DNA from: Bacteroidota bacterium
GTDB taxonomy: Bacteria; Bacteroidota; Bacteroidia; Chitinophagales; Chitinophagaceae
Reading direction: 5' to 3'
Assembly (NCBI GenBank): GCA_023423405.1
Contig: JAFAFR010000038.1
Location: forward strand, 121,557 to 185,556
DNA: 64,000 nucleotides
The position numbers and the translations under genes were made by a program. Positions within the stretch are counted from its first letter, which is position 1; each line of letters opens with the position of its first letter. The notes beneath the pieces are model-generated. The model saw nothing but the letters and a program-made list of their open reading frames with translations, was not told the DNA's origin and made no database searches. Of the stretch, positions 33,646 through 41,734 are shown in pieces.

Positions 33646-34632
33646 ATGGAAATGCGCGATATGTATCGATACAGCCGGGTCCTGCTTGCTTTTATCATCC
33701 TGCTCCTGGCAGCCTGTTCACAAAAGAAAAAGCAGACCACCGGCGAAGACGAGGTGGATCTTACGGCATTTATCAACTATTTCCCGGAGCAGAAACTTCC
33801 CTATCAGCTCACCGATACCACACTGGCCAAAAAAACAGCCGATTCCCTGCGCATATCCGGTAAAACAATAGGACTTTTTGTGCCAGACAGTCTCCTGCGT
33901 CCTTTTTTCGGCAAAGACGCCAAACCCCAGTTCTATCCCCTGGCCCGCAACACGGTCAAAGACGCGGAGACCTATCTTTTCCTGAAAGCCGTCCAGGGAG
34001 CAAAAAGAGAAGCGCTGTTGCTGGTTTTTGAAAAAGACAGCTTTGTGACAGGATTGCCCCTGGTACAGTTGAATGGCCCGGCCGCAGCCGGCGAACAGCA
34101 GATCGCCAATATGGATAGCCGTTATACCCTCACCCTGCTTCGTCAGCGCAGTGGTGATGGCCAGCTTATCTATAACAAGAAAGTGTATGTCTACAACCCG
34201 GAAGGCCTTTTCACGCTCATATTAACGGAGTCGAACGACCACCGGTCGAAGCCGCCTCCCCTGGTCAATCCCATCGATACGCTCAAAGCCGCCCATAAAT
34301 GGGCCGGCGATTATACGCAGGACAAAAGAAACATCGTTTCTTTCCGGGATGGAAGCAAACCCGGGACGCTGCAGGTGTTTGTCCACTTCGAAAAAGACAA
34401 CGGACAATGCCGCGGTGAGATCAAAGGACTCGCTACTGTTACAGGTGCGCATACCCTGCGCTTTACCGAAAGCAACGGTACCTGTGCCATCGAGTTCAGC
34501 TTCAGCGGCAATACCGTCAGGATGAAAGAATTGGAAGGTTGTGGCTCATACCGCGACATCAAATGTTTTTTTGAAGGAAGCTATACCAGGAAGAAAAAAA
34601 GCAATACTTCCCCTAAACCCAAAAAGAAGTAA
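33646..34632 (+). CDS. Putative lipoprotein of unknown function
   Basis: 328 residues. A basic start and hydrophobic stretch end in the lipobox LLLAAC (Cys about 25), followed by a lysine-rich linker. The mature part has two beta-rich regions; a C-terminal part (about 215-310) with paired cysteines (GQCRGEIKG, NGTCAIEFSF, EGCGSYRDIKC) suggests a disulfide-bonded lipocalin- or META-like fold, but I do not recognise the family. The last residues are a Lys/Pro tail. The gene stands alone between the divergent mntR operon and the phosphorylase gene. Confidence 0.7.
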   Translation: MEMRDMYRYSRVLLAFIILLLAACSQKKKQTTGEDEVDLTAFINYFPEQKLPYQLTDTTLAKKTADSLRISGKTIGLFVPDSLLRPFFGKDAKPQFYPLARNTVKDAETYLFLKAVQGAKREALLLVFEKDSFVTGLPLVQLNGPAAAGEQQIANMDSRYTLTLLRQRSGDGQLIYNKKVYVYNPEGLFTLILTESNDHRSKPPPLVNPIDTLKAAHKWAGDYTQDKRNIVSFRDGSKPGTLQVFVHFEKDNGQCRGEIKGLATVTGAHTLRFTESNGTCAIEFSFSGNTVRMKELEGCGSYRDIKCFFEGSYTRKKKSNTSPKPKKK

Positions 34633-34673
34633 TTTGCGTGATTTTTACACAATAGAAGCAGAAACCGACCGCC

Positions 34674-36335
34674 ATGAGTTTTAGAAATTTCAAAGTACCC
34701 TACCAAACCGAAGAAAATTATAGCAAGAAAGTCGCCTATTTTTCCATGGAGTTTGCCATTCACCAGCCGCTGAAAATCTACAGCGGAGGCCTGGGGTTCT
34801 TATCGGGCTCACACCTGCGGAGTGCCTATGAACTCAGGCAAAACCTGATCGGCATTGGCATCCTCTGGAAATACGGCTATTACGACCAGGCCAGGAACCA
34901 GGACCAGACCCTGCAGGTAACCTGGATGGAAAAACAGTACAGTTTCCTGGAAGACACCGGCATCAAATTCCAGATTTCCATACACGACCATCCGGTTTGG
35001 GTAAAAGTATTTTATCTCAATCCCGAAACCTTCAAGTCCGCTCCGCTTTTCCTGCTGAGTACAGATCTTCCCGAAAACGATTACGTCTCCCAAACCATTA
35101 CGCACCGCCTGTACGATGCGAATGTAGCCACCAAAGTGGCGCAGTTCATCCTGCTGGGAGTGGGCGGCGCCAAACTGCTGGATGAAATGAACTACAATGC
35201 CGACCTCTATCACCTGAACGAGGCCCACGGCATCAGCGCCGGCTTTTACCTGTACCGGAAATTTGGCAACAACCTGGAAGAAGTAAAAAAACGCCTGGTG
35301 TTCACCACCCATACGCCCGAAGAAGCCGGTAACGAAAAACATGATATTTATCTCTGCCAGAAGATGAGTTATTTCTGTGGCCTGGGGCTCGATGAAGTGC
35401 GCGCCCTGACCGGCATACAGGACGACCAGTTCAACCACAGCCTGGTGGCCCTGCGATTTGCGCACCTGGCCAATGGCGTGTCACAACTGCACGGCGTGGT
35501 GTCGCGGGCCATGTGGGAGAAATACCCGGGCATCTGCCCCATCCGTTCCATCACCAACGCCCAAAACTGGAACTACTGGTCCGATAAGCAGTTGTACCGT
35601 TTTATGGAAGAAGGCAATGACCGCGGCTGGGACGACCGGAAAATGTACCTGAAGAAAAGAGCTTTTGAAATTGTTGCCGATCAAACGGGGAAGGTATTTG
35701 ATCCCAATGTGTTCACCATTGTTTGGGCGCGCCGTTTTGCGGGCTACAAGCGGGCCGAACTGATCACCCGCGACCAGGCCCGTTTCACCAGCCTGCTGGC
35801 GAACAGCAAATACCCGGTGCAGATCATCTGGGCAGGAAAACCTTACCCGATGGATTACCCGGCCATCAACGATTTCAATCACCTGGTACACATGAGCAAG
35901 CAGCATAAGAATATGGCTGTGCTGATTGGTTATGAGCTGGCACTTTCCAAGCGACTCAAGCAGGCGGCTGATCTCTGGCTCAACAATCCCCGGGTACCCA
36001 GGGAGGCGTCCGGAACAAGTGGTATGACGGCAGCCATGAACGGCGCCGCCAACTTCAGCACCGACGATGGCTGGATCCCCGAATTTGTAAACCACGGCAA
36101 CAACGGCTTCGTGATCCCCAAGGCCGACTATGCCCATATGAATACGCAGGAGCAGGACGATTACGACCTGAATATGCTGTACAAATTGCTGGAAGAACAG
36201 GTATTGCCCCTGTATTACGATAACCGCGATACCTGGCGGCAGGTGGTAAAGAACGGCATGCGCGACGTGCGTTACCAGTTCGAAAGCAACCGGATGGCGC
36301 ATGAATATTACGAGATCCTGTACAAAGGAAAGTGA
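34674..36335 (+). CDS. Alpha-glucan phosphorylase family (GT35) protein without the usual PLP lysine
   Basis: 553 residues, the short type of GT35 protein. The N-terminal part has YFSMEFAIHQPLKIYSGGLGFLSG and the catalytic centre region THTPEEAG. The phosphate-binding basic residues of phosphorylases are seen in WARRFAGYKRAEL (about 351-363). In the PLP loop EASGTSGM-T-AAMNG (444-457) Thr452 stands where glycogen phosphorylases have the Schiff-base lysine (EASGTGNMKFMLNG). Either the family branch works without PLP, or the protein no longer phosphorolyses glucans. It is followed by a strong terminator. Confidence 0.85.
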   Translation: MSFRNFKVPYQTEENYSKKVAYFSMEFAIHQPLKIYSGGLGFLSGSHLRSAYELRQNLIGIGILWKYGYYDQARNQDQTLQVTWMEKQYSFLEDTGIKFQISIHDHPVWVKVFYLNPETFKSAPLFLLSTDLPENDYVSQTITHRLYDANVATKVAQFILLGVGGAKLLDEMNYNADLYHLNEAHGISAGFYLYRKFGNNLEEVKKRLVFTTHTPEEAGNEKHDIYLCQKMSYFCGLGLDEVRALTGIQDDQFNHSLVALRFAHLANGVSQLHGVVSRAMWEKYPGICPIRSITNAQNWNYWSDKQLYRFMEEGNDRGWDDRKMYLKKRAFEIVADQTGKVFDPNVFTIVWARRFAGYKRAELITRDQARFTSLLANSKYPVQIIWAGKPYPMDYPAINDFNHLVHMSKQHKNMAVLIGYELALSKRLKQAADLWLNNPRVPREASGTSGMTAAMNGAANFSTDDGWIPEFVNHGNNGFVIPKADYAHMNTQEQDDYDLNMLYKLLEEQVLPLYYDNRDTWRQVVKNGMRDVRYQFESNRMAHEYYEILYKGK

Positions 36336-36379
36336 GTGGTAAAAATTAACAGCCGGAAAGCACGCTGTTAAATAACATA

Positions 36380-36424
36380 AAAAACTCTGTAAATAATTGA
36401 TCAGTAAATATTTACAGAGTTTTT
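36380..36424. terminator. Long perfect inverted repeat, bidirectional terminator type
   Basis: Arms AAAAACTCTGTAAAT (36380-36394) and ATTTACAGAGTTTTT (36410-36424) are perfectly complementary over 15 bases with a 15-base spacer. It follows the phosphorylase stop codon by 45 bases. Confidence 0.8.
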
Positions 36425-36533
36425 CCTTTTAGCGGAACGAAAAGATCCACCGGCTGTTGCTGCCGGGGAAATGGTTTGGCATAATAATGGGGTAAGCTGT
36501 ACGTTATTATTTCAACAGCAAAAATCCCCCTCT

Positions 36534-36887
36534 ATGAAAGCGGTTATATTGATCCTTTCTTTTGTTTCCGGCTCCCTACTGCCCGGAAAAGATCCAGAAA
36601 AAAAGCCTGCTAATTTGCCTCCCAGCGCCAACGCTGGCGCCGATATCCGGATTGGCAGCAATGAATTTGCCCAATTGGACGGTACCGCCAGCCGCGAACC
36701 CGATGGCATCATTTCCCGCTACCAATGGGTGCAGGTTTCCGGCAAACCGGTTACCATTGTCAATCCCCAGGCAGCCATCACTGCTGTGAGCGGCGTTTCC
36801 AAAGGAGAATATGTTTTCCGCCTTGCCGTTACAGACGAGAAAGGCAGCAGTTCCAGCGACGAAGTGAAGCTGGTGATCACAGAATAA
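36534..36887 (+). CDS. Small exported PKD-type single-domain protein
   Basis: 117 residues from ATG 36534. A short signal peptide (AVILILSFVSGSLLPGK) is followed by one PKD/Ig-like domain: PPSANAGADIRIGSNEFAQLDGTASREPDGIISRYQWVQVSG ... YVFRLAVTDEKGSSSSDEV. Such domains are usually part of large surface proteins, so a stand-alone copy is unusual; it may bind glycans or another surface protein. The upstream in-frame ATG at 36471 would bury the signal peptide. A terminator lies downstream. Confidence 0.78.
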   Translation: MKAVILILSFVSGSLLPGKDPEKKPANLPPSANAGADIRIGSNEFAQLDGTASREPDGIISRYQWVQVSGKPVTIVNPQAAITAVSGVSKGEYVFRLAVTDEKGSSSSDEVKLVITE

Positions 36888-36912
36888 GGTTGATCGTTCA
36901 CCCAAATAAAAA

Positions 36913-36945
36913 AGGCCGTACCCGAAAGGGGCGGCCTGCTTTTTT
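36913..36945 (+). terminator. Intrinsic terminator after the PKD protein gene
   Basis: AGGCCG (36913-36918) pairs with CGGCCT (36932-36937), inner CCC-GAAA-GGG stem-loop, then a run of six T. It also faces the convergent FKBP gene. Confidence 0.8.
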
Positions 36946-36962
36946 ATGCCTCCTGGAACCGA

Positions 36963-37697
36963 TTAGGGAACGATTTCCAGCAGTTCAACGTCGAAGATCA
37001 AAGTAGATCCGGGGGCAATCCTGGCACCTGCCTGGTTGTCGCCGTAGGCGAGATCGGCCGGTATAAAAAGTTTCCATTTGCTGCCTACGGGCATCAGTTG
37101 GAGCGCTTCCACCCAGCCTTTGATCACGCCGTTCACGGGAAAATCGACCGGCTGCCCGCGTTCCACCGAACTGTCGAAAGGAGTTCCGTCAATCAGGGTT
37201 CCGTGGTAGTGGCATTTCACCTTGTCGGTAAGCGTGGGTTTGGGGCCGGTTCCCTCCTGGATCACCTGGTATTGCAATCCGCTGGGAAGGGTTACCACGC
37301 CGGGTTTGGTTTTGTTTTGCGCCAGAAAAGCTTCTCCTGCTGCACGGGCAGCGGCGGCTTTCTCCTTTTTCAATTGCTGGAGATAATTAGAAATACTCAT
37401 ATTCATTTGTTCTTCTGTGAGTAATGTAGGGCCACCTTTCATTGCGTCGTTGAGCGCCCGGCTCACGCAGGCGGTATTCACCTGTCCAATGCCTTGTTCC
37501 TTGTAGAAGGTTGCCAGGCTCATGCCAATGGCATAGGAAACAGAATCGTTGGCATTTTTCAAAACTGGGGCCGGCGCAATGCTGGACTTGGTTTTAGCCG
37601 GTACGGATTTTGAACCGGGTTTGGCGGCAGACTTGGTCTGGGCTTGCAGCGACCCGAATGCGAGTACAAAAGATAAACAGAGCAGGGGTTTTACCAT
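36963..37697 (-). CDS. FKBP-type peptidyl-prolyl isomerase, exported (Mip/FkpA-like)
   Basis: 244 residues from ATG 37697. Signal peptide (LLCLSFVLAFGSLQAQ), a Lys/Ala/Pro spacer, a helical N-terminal dimerisation domain (about 55-130: NDSVSYAIGMSLATFYKEQ), then the FKBP domain (about 140-244: TLTDKVKCHYHGTLIDGTPFDSS, VIKGWVEALQLMPVGSKWKLFIPADLAYGDNQAG, LIFDVELLEI). Active-site aromatic and Asp residues are present. It should act as a periplasmic foldase. The start upstream at 37754 is rejected because it would bury the signal peptide. Confidence 0.92.
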   Translation of the reverse strand: MVKPLLCLSFVLAFGSLQAQTKSAAKPGSKSVPAKTKSSIAPAPVLKNANDSVSYAIGMSLATFYKEQGIGQVNTACVSRALNDAMKGGPTLLTEEQMNMSISNYLQQLKKEKAAAARAAGEAFLAQNKTKPGVVTLPSGLQYQVIQEGTGPKPTLTDKVKCHYHGTLIDGTPFDSSVERGQPVDFPVNGVIKGWVEALQLMPVGSKWKLFIPADLAYGDNQAGARIAPGSTLIFDVELLEIVP

Positions 37698-37808
37698 AGC
37701 TTGAATTTGAGCGTCGAAATTAACATAAATACTGTTGAATGAACCTTCCTGCACTATGTTAAATACTTTTATTTTGTACCCTATCGTTCATATAAAAACA
37801 ATAACCCT
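37698..37808. other. Divergent promoter region
   Basis: 111 bases between the FKBP and DUF4197 genes. I see a TATTTTG-like sequence near 37770 (one base short of consensus) but no exact -7 box. Confidence 0.35.
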
Positions 37809-38549
37809 ATGCGAAAAATCATTCTCAGTGCCCTTGCGATCGGAATCCTGTACAGCGCCTCGGCGCAAACAGACAACAGCTCAACCGGTGGCCTCCTGAA
37901 AAAAGCAGGCGGCCTGCTGGGTAAATCGGGTTCCGCTGCCGGTGCAGGCCTGAGCAAGGATGAGATCATTTCCGGTCTCAAAGAGGCGCTGACCCTGGGC
38001 GCTCAGAAAAGCGCCGACAAACTTTCCATGGCAGACGGATTTTTTAAAGATGCCGCGGTAAAAGTACTGATGCCCGAAGAGGCAAAGAAAGCGGAACAGA
38101 AACTGCGCCAGTTGGGGATGGGTAAATTGGTAGACGATGCCATCCTGAGCATGAACCGTGCTGCGGAAGAAGCCTCCAAATCGGCCGCGCCTATTTTTGT
38201 CAATGCCGTGAAAAACATGACGGTGCAGGACGGGCTCTCCATTCTGCAGGGAACAGATACGGCCGCCACCGCTTATTTAAGAAAATCCACCACGCCGGAA
38301 CTAACCGCTTCTTTTCGCCCGGTGATCGATTCGGCTCTTCAGAAAACCGGCGCCACCAAATACTGGAAAGAGGTTTTTGAAACCTACAACCGTTTTTCGC
38401 TGAAGCCGGTGAACCCCGATCTCACAGGCTTTGTAACGGATAAGGCCATGAGCGGTATCTTTTATTATGTGGCCGACGAGGAGAAAAAGATCCGCAAAGA
38501 TCCTGCCGCCCGCGTAAACGACCTGCTGAAGAAAGTTTTCGGCTCCTGA
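37809..38549 (+). CDS. DUF4197 family exported protein
   Basis: 246 residues. A signal peptide (IILSALAIGILYSASAQ) and a Gly/Ser-rich linker are followed by the helical DUF4197 domain, recognised by DEIISGLKEALTLGAQKSADKLSMADGFFKD and the end YNRFSLKPVNPDLTGFVTDKAMSGIFYYVADEEKKIRKDPAARV. Family members are periplasmic or surface proteins of unknown function found widely in Bacteroidota and Proteobacteria. The gene is alone; a perfect 31-bp palindrome lies 32 bases after the stop, at the start of the MFS gene. Confidence 0.88.
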   Translation: MRKIILSALAIGILYSASAQTDNSSTGGLLKKAGGLLGKSGSAAGAGLSKDEIISGLKEALTLGAQKSADKLSMADGFFKDAAVKVLMPEEAKKAEQKLRQLGMGKLVDDAILSMNRAAEEASKSAAPIFVNAVKNMTVQDGLSILQGTDTAATAYLRKSTTPELTASFRPVIDSALQKTGATKYWKEVFETYNRFSLKPVNPDLTGFVTDKAMSGIFYYVADEEKKIRKDPAARVNDLLKKVFGS

Positions 38550-38580
38550 TACCTGAATTCTCTAATTGATTTTTCATAAG

Positions 38581-38611
38581 ATAAGGGCACAAAATATATT
38601 TGTGCCCTTAT
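38581..38611. promoter_or_regulatory. Perfect 31-bp palindrome over the -7 box and start codon of the MFS gene
   Basis: Arms ATAAGGGCACAAA (38581-38593) and TTTGTGCCCTTAT (38599-38611) are exact reverse complements, with ATATA between them. The right arm contains most of the -7 element TATATTTG and ends in the ATG at 38610. There is no T-run after it, which argues against a terminator. It is a candidate operator or a translation-blocking mRNA hairpin. Confidence 0.7.
38595..38602 (+). promoter_or_regulatory. -7 promoter element TATATTTG of the MFS gene
   Basis: Exact TAnnTTTG ending seven bases before the ATG at 38610 and lying within the palindrome. Confidence 0.6.
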
Positions 38612-39815
38612 GCTGTCAAGGACCTTATCTGTTTACCGGAATGCCTATTCCGGCCTTTCAAGGGAAACCTGGCTGCTGTCGATGATCATGCTGATCAATC
38701 GCAGCGGCACGATGGTTATTCCCTTTCTTACCCTGTACATGACCAGTCCGGATATGGGTTATTCCATTGGCCAGGCAGGTTTTGTATTCGGTTGTTTTGG
38801 CGCAGGCGCTTTCGTGGGCGCTTATGTAGGCGGCAGGGTAACCGACCGCATCGGTTTTTTTAAGGTGCAACTGATCGCGCTCTTCGGCGGCGCCTTGCTC
38901 TTTTGTGTACTCGGACAAATGAAGCAGCTACCACTGATCTGCATCTTTACTTTCCTACTGAGTTTTGTGAACGAAGCTTTCCGTCCCGCTAACTCCACTG
39001 CCATCGCTTATTACAGCAGTGCAGGAAACCGCACGCGTTCTTATTCACTGAACCGGTTGGCCATTAACCTTGGCTGGGCCGTGGGCAGTGCCCTGGGCGG
39101 CATCATCGCCAAATTCAGTTACGAGTGGTTGTTCTGGATCGATGGCTTTACCAATTTCTTTGCAGCCATTCTTATGTGGCGCCTGCTGAAAGATGCGGGG
39201 AAACAAACTGTTGTAAAAGAGACGGCAAATGAAGTCGCGGCTCCCAAAGAAAGCGCCTACCGCGATCGCACTTATCTCTATTTTATATTGCTGGTTGCGG
39301 TATTTGCCGCCTGCTTTTTCCAGCTCTTCACCAATGTATCGGTATACCTGCGCAGGGAACTGCATTTTACGGAGCCGCAGATCGGCTTCCTGATGGCGCT
39401 CAACGGCATCATCATTGTGCTGGTGGAAATGGTGCTGATCCACAAAATCGAAGGGAAAAGAAACCCGGTTCGTTACATCGCGCTGGGTGTTGGCCTGGTA
39501 GGAGTATTTTACCTGTTGCTGGGGCTGGGCGCGATTGGACTCTTACAGGCGGTGCTGCTGATTTTCCTGATAACCATGGGTGAGATTTTTTCCATGCCTT
39601 TTATGAACAGTTTCTGGATCGCCCGCAGCCAGCACCACAACCGGGGGCAGTATGCTGCTTTGTACACCATGGCCTGGTCGGCTGCGCAAACCCTTGGCCC
39701 CATGCTATGCGCCCAACTGGCCGAAGCGCAGGGATTTCGTATAACCTGGCTGGTAGTAGGCGCTAGCTGCCTGCTGGCGGCTGTCCTGTTCAGGTTATCC
39801 CGCCAGTTCGCTTAG
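38610..39815 (+). CDS. MFS transporter (drug/proton antiporter type)
   Basis: 401 residues, twelve predicted transmembrane helices. The motif-A-like loop between helices 2 and 3 reads GAYVGGRVTDRIGFFK (G-x3-D-R-x-G). A PESAY-type central loop separates the two halves. The family exports or imports small molecules; the substrate is not readable. The start codon lies in a perfect palindrome. The 3' end overlaps the convergent ABC-F gene by 21 bases, so neither has its own terminator between them. Confidence 0.88.
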   Translation: MLSRTLSVYRNAYSGLSRETWLLSMIMLINRSGTMVIPFLTLYMTSPDMGYSIGQAGFVFGCFGAGAFVGAYVGGRVTDRIGFFKVQLIALFGGALLFCVLGQMKQLPLICIFTFLLSFVNEAFRPANSTAIAYYSSAGNRTRSYSLNRLAINLGWAVGSALGGIIAKFSYEWLFWIDGFTNFFAAILMWRLLKDAGKQTVVKETANEVAAPKESAYRDRTYLYFILLVAVFAACFFQLFTNVSVYLRRELHFTEPQIGFLMALNGIIIVLVEMVLIHKIEGKRNPVRYIALGVGLVGVFYLLLGLGAIGLLQAVLLIFLITMGEIFSMPFMNSFWIARSQHHNRGQYAALYTMAWSAAQTLGPMLCAQLAEAQGFRITWLVVGASCLLAAVLFRLSRQFA

Positions 39816-41675
39816 TTCCAGCCAGCGCATTTCTTTTTCTTCCAGGGTTTGCGAAATGCCGCCCAGCCGCAGGGTGATCTCCTGCAGGGCAGCGTAGGCC
39901 AGGCTGCCGCTGGCCAGTTTTTCTTCCAGCTCCTTTTTCTCTTTTTCCAGTTTGGGGATGTCGGCTTCCAGCGCCTCGAATTCTCTTTTTTCTTTGAACG
40001 ATAATTTTTTCTGTTTTGCAGATTGACCCGTTTCCGCTTGCTGTTTTGCGGGCTGGCCGGCCGGCGTTTCGCGGATCATTTCCTGCTCGCGCTGCCACAC
40101 GCGATACTGGCTGTAATTGCCCGGGAAATCCCTGATCTGTCCCCCACCTTCAAATACAAACAAATGATCCACCAACCGGTCCATGAAATAACGGTCGTGC
40201 GATACAATGAGCAGGCATCCCTGGAATTCGCTGAGGAAATTTTCCAGCACCGAAAGCGTGGGCAGGTCCAGGTCGTTGGTGGGCTCGTCCAGGATCAGGA
40301 AATTGGGATTCCGGAAAAGGATCGTAAGCAATAAGAGGCGTTTTTTTTCTCCGCCGCTGAGCTGGCTGATATAACTGTATTGCTGATCGGGATTGAAGAG
40401 GAAGAGTTGCAGGAACTGCGCGGCACTGAGGCTGCCGCCGTTCGCCAGGGGAAAACTTTCTGCGAAGGTTTTAACGTATTCTATCACCCGCATGTCTTCC
40501 TTGTACTGGAGCCCGGTTTGCGAATAATAGCCGAACACCACCGTATCGCCAATATTCACCTTGCCGCTGTCGGGCGCTTCCTGTTCCTGTAAAATGGACA
40601 AGAAAGTGGATTTGCCGACGCCGTTTTTTCCAACAATACCAATTCTTTCGCCCCGCTTGAAGGTATAATCGAACCCCTTCAATATTTGCTGGTCGCCAAA
40701 CTGTTTGTACAGTTTTTTGAGTTCGATCACTTTTCCGCCCAGCCGGCTCATTTTAAGTTGCAGTTGCATTTCCTGGTCGTCCAGCTTTTGTTTGGCGCGC
40801 GCCTCCACTTCGTAAAAATTGTCTATCCGGCTTTTACTTTTGGTGGTGCGTGCCCTGGGTTGTTTGCGCATCCATTCCAGTTCCTTACGGTAAAGGTTAC
40901 GCGCTTTGTCGATGGATGCGGCCTGCTGCTCCTGGCGGGCAGCTTTTTTCTCTATGAAATTTTCATAATCGCCTTTGTACACGTACAGGTCGTTGCCATC
41001 GAGTTCCCATATTTCATTGCATACAGCGTCGAGGAAATAACGGTCGTGGGTTACGAGCAGGAGGGTCAGTTTTTCCTGGTTCAGAAAATGTTCCAGCCAC
41101 TCTACGGTTTCCACATCGAGGTGGTTGGTGGGCTCATCCATGATGAGCAGGGTATGTTTGTGCTCAAACCCGATATCGATCAGGGTCCTTGCCAGCGCCA
41201 CTCTTTTTTTCTGTCCGCCGGAAAGGGTCCCAACGATTTGCGCCAGGTTGTGGATATTGAGTTTTCCCAGGATCTGTTTCACTTTTGTGTCAAAATCCCA
41301 GCCACCGGTTTCGTCCATTCGCAGGATGGCGGCCTGCATGGCTTCGGCGTCTTCCGATTCTCCCGCCAGTTCAAATGCCTTGATGGCGTTTAACGTAGGG
41401 TGATCGTGGTGAAAAATATTGTCCAGCACCGACCATTCTTCCACAAACACGGGCTCCTGGTCGAACAGCGCTACGGTTACATCCTTATGGATCCAGCATT
41501 TTCCCTCGTCGGGAATTTCTTTTCCCGCAAGTATCTTCAGCAGGGTGGATTTTCCCGAGCCGTTCCTCGCCACCAGGGCAATTTTATCTCCTTCTTCTAT
41601 GTGGAAAGATATTTGCTCAAACAGGGGTTTGATACCATAGCGTTTGGTTAACCCTTCAACTGACACATAATGCAT
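39795..41675 (-). CDS. ABC-F family ATPase (Uup-like)
   Basis: 626 residues with two ABC ATPase domains and no membrane segment. Walker A 1 is NGSGKSTLL (about 38-46), signature LSGGQKKR, and the second set is KNGVGKSTF (about 352) with LSGGEKKR. The inter-domain linker is helical and lysine/arginine-rich, and a C-terminal coiled coil (about 540-620) is present, as in Uup. ABC-F proteins act on stalled or specific ribosomes or protect them against antibiotics. The ATG at 41675 is four bases after its -7 box. Confidence 0.92.
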   Translation of the reverse strand: MHYVSVEGLTKRYGIKPLFEQISFHIEEGDKIALVARNGSGKSTLLKILAGKEIPDEGKCWIHKDVTVALFDQEPVFVEEWSVLDNIFHHDHPTLNAIKAFELAGESEDAEAMQAAILRMDETGGWDFDTKVKQILGKLNIHNLAQIVGTLSGGQKKRVALARTLIDIGFEHKHTLLIMDEPTNHLDVETVEWLEHFLNQEKLTLLLVTHDRYFLDAVCNEIWELDGNDLYVYKGDYENFIEKKAARQEQQAASIDKARNLYRKELEWMRKQPRARTTKSKSRIDNFYEVEARAKQKLDDQEMQLQLKMSRLGGKVIELKKLYKQFGDQQILKGFDYTFKRGERIGIVGKNGVGKSTFLSILQEQEAPDSGKVNIGDTVVFGYYSQTGLQYKEDMRVIEYVKTFAESFPLANGGSLSAAQFLQLFLFNPDQQYSYISQLSGGEKKRLLLLTILFRNPNFLILDEPTNDLDLPTLSVLENFLSEFQGCLLIVSHDRYFMDRLVDHLFVFEGGGQIRDFPGNYSQYRVWQREQEMIRETPAGQPAKQQAETGQSAKQKKLSFKEKREFEALEADIPKLEKEKKELEEKLASGSLAYAALQEITLRLGGISQTLEEKEMRWLELSELAG

Positions 41676-41679
41676 GCTG

Positions 41680-41687
41680 CAAAGATA
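41680..41687 (-). promoter_or_regulatory. -7 promoter element TATCTTTG of the ABC-F gene (leaderless geometry)
   Basis: Exact TAnnTTTG on the minus strand, then CAGC and the ATG at 41675. Confidence 0.65.
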
Positions 41688-41734
41688 AGTTCGGCCCTTA
41701 CACGTAAAACCTCCATATTTGTAAAGCAGTTTAT

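Noticed and set aside
38581..38611. Palindrome as terminator of the DUF4197 gene
   Set aside because: There is no T-run after the stem and it overlaps the promoter and start codon of the next gene.
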